Shown in pieces: positions 58,712 through 64,000 of a stretch of DNA of 64,000 bases. Positions within the stretch are counted from its first letter, which is position 1. Each line of letters starts with the position of its first letter. The DNA lies in the IMG/VR virus record IMGVR_UViG_3300027706_000269, positions 27,817 to 91,816 of that record. One strand, given 5' to 3'. The notes beneath the pieces are model-generated. The model was not told the origin of the DNA and made no database searches. It was given only the letters and a program-made list of their open reading frames with translations. Source of the DNA: a virus. A program made the translations under genes and the position numbers.

Positions 58712-58917
58712 GCAAGGACGTGACCGTCACCATCGCCCACGTGCGCGCCGCAGGCCTGTGCGTGCACGGCACGCGCACCTGGTTCGCGCGCCAAGGCCTG
58801 GACTTCCGTGACTTCCTCGCCCGGGGGCTGCCCGCCTCCGTGCTGCTGGCCACCGGCGACGCGATGGCCGCACGCGTGGTCGAGGTCGCGCAGGCCTGCC
58901 ATGAGGAGCCGCGCTGA
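58708..58917 (+). CDS. Small phage tail-region protein (69 aa)
   Basis: The 69-aa product has 'VTVTIAHVRAAGLCVHGTRT' and 'GLDFRDFLARGLPASVLLAT'. It is coupled to both neighbours (ATGA overlap before, 1-bp overlap after). Its place directly before the tail-tip gene is typical of a small conserved siphophage protein. Function unknown. Confidence 0.6.
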   Translation: MSKDVTVTIAHVRAAGLCVHGTRTWFARQGLDFRDFLARGLPASVLLATGDAMAARVVEVAQACHEEPR

Positions 58918-61190
58918 TGGGCGGCCGCCGCAAGAAGCAGACCGTCGGCTACCGCTACCGCATCGGCATGCACCTGGTGCTGTGCCAGGGGCCGGTGGAT
59001 GCGGTGCAGGAGATCCAGGTCGGCGATCGCAGCGCCTGGGGCGATGCGAGCCGCGCGCCGCTGGCGAGCGGCCATGGGCTGGGGCGGCTCTCGATCCACA
59101 AGCCCACGCTCTTCGGCGGCGACGAACGCGAAGGCGGCGTGGTGGGTGAGGTGGATGTGCTCAGCGGCGATGCGACGCAAGGCCGCAACGACTACCTGAT
59201 GAGCCGCCTGGGCGCGGCCATCCCGGCGTTTCGCGGGGTGCTGTCGCTGGTGGCGCGCAAGATCCTGTTCGCCGCGAACAACCCCTACCTCAAGCCTTGG
59301 GCGGTGCGGGTGCGGCGCTTCACGGCGGGCTGGCACGGCGAACCCTGGATGCCCTGGAACGCCGAGGTGCGGACCTGGGATGCCGACACCGGCACCTCTC
59401 TCACCGTCGGCATGAACCCGGCCCACATCCTGGTGCAGTGCCTCACCGACCCGCACTGGGGCATGGGCTATCCGCCATCCACCCTCGGCGCAAGCTTCTG
59501 GAACGCGGCCTGGGCGCTCGAAGCCGAAGGCTTCGGCCTGAACCTGGTCTGGACGCGCCAGCAGCCGATCGAGGCATTCATCGCCCAGGTGCTCGACCAC
59601 GTCGGCGGCATCCTCTACCTCGACCCCGAACGGGGCCGCTTCGAGCTCAAGCTCCTGCGCGACGATTACTGGATCGAGGGCCTGCCGCTCCTGGGCCCCG
59701 ACGAGATCGTGCGCGTGGAACGCTTCGAGCGCGCGCAGTGGGGGGAACTGCCCAACGAGATCACCGTGGTCTACACCGACTGGGCGACGGCCAAGGAGTC
59801 CACCGTCACGGTGGAGAACCTCGCCGCGATCCAACTGCAAGGCGGGGTGATCAACCAGCGGCGCGACTATCCGGGCGTGAACTTTGGTCCGCTGGCCGCA
59901 CGGCTCGCGCTGCGCGACCTGCGCGCACTCGGCTCGCCCCTGGCGCGCATGAGCTTGACCATCGTCCCCGGCGCCCTGGAGCGTCCGCCCCTGCCGGGAG
60001 ACGTGTTCCTGCTGCATTGGCCACGCCTTGGCATCGAGCGCATGGTGGTGCGCGTCACCGGCATCGACACCGGCACGCTGGGCGCCACCGAATGGCGCAT
60101 CGAGGCCGTGGAGGACGTCTTCGGCATGAACGACACGGTGCTGTCTCCCCCGCCGCCACCGGTCGAGGAGCCGCCCCTCGTGCCCATGTCGCCGGCCCTG
60201 GTGCTGGCCGTCGAGGTGCCGTACTGGGAACTCGCGCGGCGCCTGAGCCGGGCCGATCTCGCCACCCTCACCGACACCGACACCTACGTGGGAGCCCTGG
60301 CCTGCGCGGGCGGCACGGGGCAGTTGAACTGGCAGCTCGCCACCGGGCCCACGGGCGGTGAGCTCGAGGCGGTGGCCCCGGAGGACTACGCGCCTTTGCT
60401 CACGCTCGGCCAGGCGCTGCCGGCCACCGAAGCCGATGCGCTGGCCGTGCCGGTGACGGCGCTGGCCCAGCCCGAGCGCCTGGCGGTCGGCGACTACGCC
60501 TACCTGGTCGATGCGCTTGGTGCGATCCGCGAGGCCGTGGCGATCCTCGCCTTCGATGCCGCCGCGGGCACGGTGGATCTCGCCCGCGGAGTGCTCGACA
60601 CCACGCCACAGATGCATCCGGTCGGCACCCGGCTGGTGGGCGTGGGCGAGTGGCTGGCCGCCGAGACCACCGAGCGCGCGCCGGGCGAGTCGGTCTTCGT
60701 CGCCGCCATCCCGCGCACGGCCAGCGACGATGGCGATGCGGTGCTGGCCGCCAACGGCGCGCCCCTCGTGCTCGCGGGGCGCCAGGCGAGGCCGTACCCA
60801 CCGGGGCGAGTGCGGCTCAACGGCCAGCGCGAGCCAGCCGTGGTCGCCGGCGACCTGATCCTGACCTGGGCACACCGCGACCGCACCCTCCAGACCGCCT
60901 ACCTCGTGCGGCAGGACGAGGGCGACATCGGCCCCGAGCCGGGCACGACCTACACCGTGCGCATCAGAGACCGCAACGGCACCCTCGTGCGCAGCGAGAC
61001 CGGCCTCACCGGCCACGCCTGGACCTGGGACGTGGCGAGTAGCGCGACGGACGCCGGCGTCGCAGGCGACCGCGTCACCGTCGAGATCGAGGCCGAACGC
61101 GACGGGCTCGTGAGTTGGCAGGCGCAGGTGCGCACCGTCGAGCGCGCGGGCTACGGCCTGCGCTGGGGGCAGTACTGGGGCAGGGTGTGA
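58917..61190 (+). CDS. Host specificity/tail tip protein (gpJ/phage tail-3-like)
   Basis: The 757-aa product has the tail-tip signature 'YRIGMHLVLCQGPVDAVQEI' at its start, 'MPWNAEVRTWDADTGTSL', 'MNPAHILVQCLTDPHWGMGY' and a long beta-rich C-terminus with a Pro-rich hinge (about residues 410-425). These proteins form the tail tip and adsorb to the receptor. It ends one base before the glycosyltransferase-like start. Confidence 0.85.
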   Translation: MGGRRKKQTVGYRYRIGMHLVLCQGPVDAVQEIQVGDRSAWGDASRAPLASGHGLGRLSIHKPTLFGGDEREGGVVGEVDVLSGDATQGRNDYLMSRLGAAIPAFRGVLSLVARKILFAANNPYLKPWAVRVRRFTAGWHGEPWMPWNAEVRTWDADTGTSLTVGMNPAHILVQCLTDPHWGMGYPPSTLGASFWNAAWALEAEGFGLNLVWTRQQPIEAFIAQVLDHVGGILYLDPERGRFELKLLRDDYWIEGLPLLGPDEIVRVERFERAQWGELPNEITVVYTDWATAKESTVTVENLAAIQLQGGVINQRRDYPGVNFGPLAARLALRDLRALGSPLARMSLTIVPGALERPPLPGDVFLLHWPRLGIERMVVRVTGIDTGTLGATEWRIEAVEDVFGMNDTVLSPPPPPVEEPPLVPMSPALVLAVEVPYWELARRLSRADLATLTDTDTYVGALACAGGTGQLNWQLATGPTGGELEAVAPEDYAPLLTLGQALPATEADALAVPVTALAQPERLAVGDYAYLVDALGAIREAVAILAFDAAAGTVDLARGVLDTTPQMHPVGTRLVGVGEWLAAETTERAPGESVFVAAIPRTASDDGDAVLAANGAPLVLAGRQARPYPPGRVRLNGQREPAVVAGDLILTWAHRDRTLQTAYLVRQDEGDIGPEPGTTYTVRIRDRNGTLVRSETGLTGHAWTWDVASSATDAGVAGDRVTVEIEAERDGLVSWQAQVRTVERAGYGLRWGQYWGRV

Positions 61191-61801
61191 TGGAGACCAC
61201 CCTCGACCTGCACCCGCAGCCGCGCATCGACGTGCACTTGCTCACCCTCGACGAGCCCCAACACTGGCGCGAGGAATGTCTGGCGAGCCTCGTCGGCGCG
61301 CCGATCCGCCTGCATCTGCTGCCAGGCATCCCGGGGCGTGTGGGGCAGGCCCGCGCGGCAGGCTTCGCGCGAGGGGCCTTGCCGCTCGTGTCCTTCGTCG
61401 ATCCCGACGACCGCTATGAGGCTGCGGCCTTCGCGGCCCTGGCCGATGCGCTCGATGCCTACCCGCAGGCGGTGCTGGCCTACACCGACGAGGCCCTGAT
61501 CGACGAGCACGGCGACAGCCTCGGCGTGCGGCGACTGGCCTACAGCGCCTTGCAACACGCCCACTCGGCCAGCCACGTCCACGGCCTGATCGTGATGCGC
61601 CGAAGCGCCGTCGAGCCGGTGCTGACACGCATCGCCGATCTCGACGCCGGCACCGACTGGCTGCTCACCCGCCTCGTGGCCCGGCAGGGCAGCGTGTTGC
61701 ACCTGCCCCTCGTCGGCCGCCACTGGCGGCAGCACCCGAACCAACACCACCGCCGCGCTCTGCCTGACCGGCGGGCGATGACCCACCTTGAGAGGAGTTG
61801 A
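61190..61801 (+). CDS. Glycosyltransferase family 2-like protein within the tail module
   Basis: The 203-aa product has a GT-A-type nucleotide-sugar binding pattern: 'PLVSFVDPDDRYEAAAF' (D71-D74 as DxDD) and 'AVLAYTDEALIDEHGDS'. It is shorter than usual for GT2 (~230-300 aa) and lacks membrane segments. Its ATG overlaps the tail-tip stop, so it is made with the late proteins. It could glycosylate a tail fibre or modify the host surface. The substrate cannot be read from sequence. Confidence 0.65.
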   Translation: METTLDLHPQPRIDVHLLTLDEPQHWREECLASLVGAPIRLHLLPGIPGRVGQARAAGFARGALPLVSFVDPDDRYEAAAFAALADALDAYPQAVLAYTDEALIDEHGDSLGVRRLAYSALQHAHSASHVHGLIVMRRSAVEPVLTRIADLDAGTDWLLTRLVARQGSVLHLPLVGRHWRQHPNQHHRRALPDRRAMTHLERS

Positions 61802-61805
61802 ACCC

Positions 61806-62156
61806 ATGCCACAGACCGATCCGAACCTGGGCCTCGTCTACGGCTGGACGCTGGGCGAATCCGGCTGGCACACCGGGATGGACGCGAACCTGAAGCGCCT
61901 GGGCGCCATCGTGGGCCTGTCGGTGACGAGCCGCACCACGACCACGCCGCCCGCTAGTCCCACCGAGGGCGATCGCTACATCGTGTCGGCCGGTGCCACC
62001 GGCGCCTGGGCCGGCAGGACCGACCAGATTGCAGTGTGGGTCAATGGTGCCTGGGAGTACCACGCCCCGAAGGTCGGCTGGCTGGCCTTTATTGCCGCCG
62101 AGGACAGGCTCGCCGTCTACAAGGCCGTCGGCTGGAGCGCCGGCATTTCCGTCTGA
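61806..62156 (+). CDS. DUF2793 family tail protein
   Basis: The 116-aa product carries the DUF2793 pattern ('LGLVYGWTLGESGWHTGMDA', 'SPTEGDRYIVSAGATGAWAG', 'GWLAFIAAEDRLAVYKAVGW'). Proteins of this family are tail fibre or tip accessory proteins with a C-terminal beta-trefoil-like fold. I chose ATG 61806 with GAGAGG upstream over the longer frame starting at 61788. Confidence 0.8.
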   Translation: MPQTDPNLGLVYGWTLGESGWHTGMDANLKRLGAIVGLSVTSRTTTTPPASPTEGDRYIVSAGATGAWAGRTDQIAVWVNGAWEYHAPKVGWLAFIAAEDRLAVYKAVGWSAGISV

Positions 62157-62180
62157 ACCCTTACCCCGATCCGTCATCCC

Positions 62181-62215
62181 CGAACCCGCCCGCGTGGCGG
62201 GTTCGTCGTTTTTGG
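62181..62215 (+). terminator. Intrinsic terminator-like hairpin before the lysis cassette of prophage B
   Basis: CGAACCCGCC (62181-62190) and GGCGGGTTCG (62196-62205) make a perfect 10-bp stem with a 5-nt loop, followed by TCGTTTTT. It is the same kind of hairpin as at 48261 and precedes the GGAG of the next gene. Confidence 0.65.
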
Positions 62216-62224
62216 AGACCGCCC

Positions 62225-62527
62225 ATGACTGAACCGACCCAAGCTCCCGCCCTCGTCGAGAACATGCTGCTCCTGCGCCGCGAGGACTTCGAAGACCTGC
62301 TCGACCGCGCCGCCGAACGCGGGGCCGAGCGGGTGCTCGCGCACCTCGGCCTCGAGAATGGCCACGCAGCAAGGGACATCCGCGAACTGCGCGATCTGCT
62401 CGAAGCCTGGCGCGACGCGCGCCGCACGGCATGGCAGACCACCATCAAGGTGGCCACGACCGCCATCCTCGCCGCCCTGCTGGTCGGGGGCGCCCTCAAG
62501 CTGAAGCTGATGGGAGGTGGCCAATGA
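62225..62527 (+). CDS. DUF6127-like membrane-anchored lysis-cassette protein (prophage B)
   Basis: The 100-aa product shares 'ENMLLLRREDFEDLLDRAAE' and the C-terminal membrane helix with the protein at 15052. It starts at ATG 62225. The role in lysis is inferred from fixed linkage to the holin-like and lysozyme genes in both prophages. Confidence 0.7.
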   Translation: MTEPTQAPALVENMLLLRREDFEDLLDRAAERGAERVLAHLGLENGHAARDIRELRDLLEAWRDARRTAWQTTIKVATTAILAALLVGGALKLKLMGGGQ

Positions 62528-63000
62528 TCGAGACCCTGCTCGGTGGGCTGCTGGGCGGGGCCTTCCGCCTCGCGCCGGAGATCCTCAAGTGGCTCGACCG
62601 CAAGGGCGAGCGCAGTCACGAACTCGCCATGCAGGACAAGGCCTTGGAGTTCGAGAAACTGCGCGGGGCAAGCCGCATGGCCGAGATCGGCGCGAGTGCA
62701 GATGCGGCGTGGAATACCGGGGCCATCGAGGCCTTGCGCGAGGCCGTGGCCGCCCAGGGACAGCGATCGGGCGCGCGCTGGGCCGATGCGCTCTCAAGCA
62801 GCGTGCGGCCCGTCATCACCTACTGGTTCATGGCGCTGTACTGCGCGGCCAAGACTGCCGCCTTCGTGGGCGCCGTCGAGGCCGGGGCGGACTGGATCCC
62901 GGCGATCCAGGCGGCCTGGACCGAGGCCGACCAGGCCCTGTGGGCCGGGGTGCTGAACTTCTGGTTCCTCGGCCGCGTGTTCGACCGGGTGCGGCCGTGA
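62524..63000 (+). CDS. Holin-like protein (prophage B)
   Basis: The 158-aa product starts at the ATG overlapping the preceding stop and has the same hydrophobic segments as the prophage A copy (N-terminal, ~88-110, ~135-150). It should release the endolysin encoded next. The gene ends with TGA overlapping the GTG start of the lysozyme. Confidence 0.7.
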   Translation: MIETLLGGLLGGAFRLAPEILKWLDRKGERSHELAMQDKALEFEKLRGASRMAEIGASADAAWNTGAIEALREAVAAQGQRSGARWADALSSSVRPVITYWFMALYCAAKTAAFVGAVEAGADWIPAIQAAWTEADQALWAGVLNFWFLGRVFDRVRP

Positions 63001-63461
63001 TTGCGGTACCCCAAGCGGCCATCGAGCTGGCCAAACGCTTCGAGGGCTTCCACCGCGTGCCCAAGCACGATCCCAACCGCGCCTATCCGTACATCTGTCC
63101 GGCCGGCTATCCGACGATCGGCTATGGTCACCTCTGCGATCCGAAGCACCCGCCGATCACGGAAGGCGAGGCCGAGGCCTACCTCGCCCAGGATCTGAGG
63201 GTGGCGCTCGCCGCCACGTTGCGCTACTGCCCTGTACTGGCAATCGAGCCGGAAGGGCGGCTCGCGGCCATCGTGGACTTCACCTTCAACCTCGGCGCCG
63301 GGCGGCTGCAGACATCGACGTTGCGGCGGCGGGTCAATCAACGGGATTGGATCGCAGCAGCAACGGAACTGCGCCGATGGATCTACGGCGGCGGAAAGGT
63401 ACTCCCGGGCTTGGTAGCGCGCCGAGCTGCCGAAGCCACCTGGCTGCTCGGCAACACCTGA
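62997..63461 (+). CDS. Endolysin, T4-type lysozyme (GH24), prophage B
   Basis: The 154-aa product starts at a GTG overlapping the holin stop (GTGA). It contains 'RFEGFHRVP' with the catalytic Glu, the C-x5-T element before 'IGYGHL' and 'FTFNLGAGRLQ'. It is nearly identical to the prophage A enzyme apart from the last ~30 residues. It has no secretion signal. Confidence 0.88.
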   Translation: MIAVPQAAIELAKRFEGFHRVPKHDPNRAYPYICPAGYPTIGYGHLCDPKHPPITEGEAEAYLAQDLRVALAATLRYCPVLAIEPEGRLAAIVDFTFNLGAGRLQTSTLRRRVNQRDWIAAATELRRWIYGGGKVLPGLVARRAAEATWLLGNT

Positions 63462-63478
63462 TGCAAGGCAGGTCAGAC

Positions 63479-63511
63479 GCGCTTGGCTTTTCGCCGGAAC
63501 AGCGCGTTCAT
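63479..63511 (+). repeat. Dispersed ~35-nt upstream sequence, copy 4
   Basis: GCGCTTGGCTTTTCGCCGGA followed by ACAGCGCGTTCAT matches the three other copies, here on the + strand and 28 nt before the ATG of the next gene. It stands between the lysozyme gene and a gene of unknown function at 63540. Confidence 0.65.
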
Positions 63512-63539
63512 GTCATCCCATCGATCCCGGAGCGATTCT

Positions 63540-63830
63540 ATGACCCCCCGATTCAGGAAAGCCATCATCGACGACGTCACCGCAGCGAACATCGACGACA
63601 AGCTGCAGAGCAGCCTGCTCGAATTCTTTGAGTATGCCATGAAGTCAGTCGCGCCCACGCTGGTGAGAGAGGCACGATTCGACACCACCGACTTCGCCAC
63701 GTCTCGTCAACGCGGATGCGAGGGCTTCGCCATGCTCATCAGCCGCGCCCGCGCCGATTCGAGAGACTCCTGGTTCGGCGCGTTCCAGCGTGGTGACCAG
63801 CGGCTCGACGTGGTCGGGCACCTCGAGTAG
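63540..63830 (+). CDS. Small protein of unknown function at the right end (96 aa)
   Basis: The 96-aa product starts at ATG 63540 with GGAG 8 nt upstream, following a copy of the dispersed repeat. The first ~55 residues look like a normal helical protein ('IDDKLQSSLLEFFEYAMKSV'). The rest overlaps an antisense frame. Either the gene is short and the last part is read-through, or an indel has altered its end. No family is recognised. Confidence 0.45.
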   Translation: MTPRFRKAIIDDVTAANIDDKLQSSLLEFFEYAMKSVAPTLVREARFDTTDFATSRQRGCEGFAMLISRARADSRDSWFGAFQRGDQRLDVVGHLE

Positions 63831-64000
63831 CGCGGGCAGACAGTCGCCGTGGGCAGATCCCAGTCCGCCGCGCGCGTCTCGCCGGTCTGGTAGAACTGCT
63901 TGACGAGCTTCACGAAGCCGAGGAAGTCCTTGTTCTCGGTCGCCAGACGATTGGCCATGTCCCAATCGATCTCGTCCCGCTCGCGCGCCGGAATCAACAC
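63707..64000 (-). CDS. Partial protein entering from the right edge, possibly frameshifted
   Basis: The - strand frame begins beyond the window. The visible start ('IDWDMANRLATENKDFLGFV', 'KLVKQFYQTGETRAADWDLP') looks like ordinary coding sequence. After that the frame turns Ser/Arg/Pro-rich, while another - strand frame continues with normal composition ('LPALLEVPDHVEPLVTTLER'). A frameshift near 63840-63850 would join them. It cannot be settled without the sequence to the right. Confidence 0.4.
   Translation of the reverse strand: MLIPARERDEIDWDMANRLATENKDFLGFVKLVKQFYQTGETRAADWDLPTATVCPRYSRCPTTSSRWSPRWNAPNQESLESARARLMSMAKPSHPR

Noticed and set aside
1-64000. CRISPR arrays, rRNA genes and complete insertion sequences
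   Set aside because: I saw no regularly spaced repeat array, no rRNA-like sequence and no transposase gene with terminal inverted repeats.

Overview
This window is high-GC bacterial DNA made almost entirely of prophage. GC-rich codon use, Burkholderiales/Pseudomonas-type siphophage genes and the toxin-antitoxin families suggest a betaproteobacterial (possibly gammaproteobacterial) host. No housekeeping, rRNA or tRNA gene is present to settle this.

Region 1 (1-16.3 kb, + strand) is the right half of the late operon of prophage A. It holds the tail tube protein (cut by the window edge), a tail assembly chaperone with a programmed -1 frameshift, a DUF6441 protein, a 1350-residue tape measure protein, large beta-rich tail proteins and a three-gene lysis cassette. 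Region 2 (16.3-20 kb) is visibly AT-richer. It carries a restriction-modification island: an N6-adenine methylase and a one-TRD specificity subunit on the - strand, facing a stand-alone PD-(D/E)xK-like nuclease on the + strand. Region 3 (20-20.65 kb) holds a gene fragment, two opposed terminators and a palindrome.

Region 4 (20.65-23.5 kb, - strand) is a five-gene, translationally coupled serine recombinase cassette (63-aa protein, DUF2924 protein, recombinase, two HTH paralogues), probably the integration module of prophage B. Region 5 (23.6-26.9 kb, - strand) is an operon with its own promoter: HTH antitoxin, PIN-domain toxin and an unrecognised 751-aa protein.

Region 6 (27.1-35.9 kb, + strand) is the early region of prophage B: HTH protein, BRO-N antirepressor, Sak4-like ATPase and probable ssDNA-binding partner, Cas4-like exonuclease, P4-type primase-helicase, a perfect 17-bp inverted repeat that may be the origin, RuvC-like resolvase, and a HigBA pair. 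Region 7 (36-40.8 kb) has two ParB-domain DNA methyltransferases (m4C type and m6A type) separated by a YefM-YoeB pair, then three small - strand genes. Region 8 (40.9-63.5 kb) is the lambda-like late operon: TerS, TerL, gpW, portal, S49 protease with a nested scaffold, gpD, gpE, head-tail connectors, tail tube, frameshifted chaperone, DUF6441, tape measure, tail tip/hub, a glycosyltransferase-like gene, DUF2793 and a lysis cassette closely related to that of prophage A. A RelE/ParD-like pair sits on the opposite strand between portal and protease.

The most interesting signals are the convergent R-M module, the PIN/HTH/751-aa operon, a dispersed ~35-nt sequence upstream of four unrelated genes, the putative origin, two independent -1 slippery heptamers, a nested scaffold start, and toxin-antitoxin pairs placed antisense at the 3' ends of phage genes.
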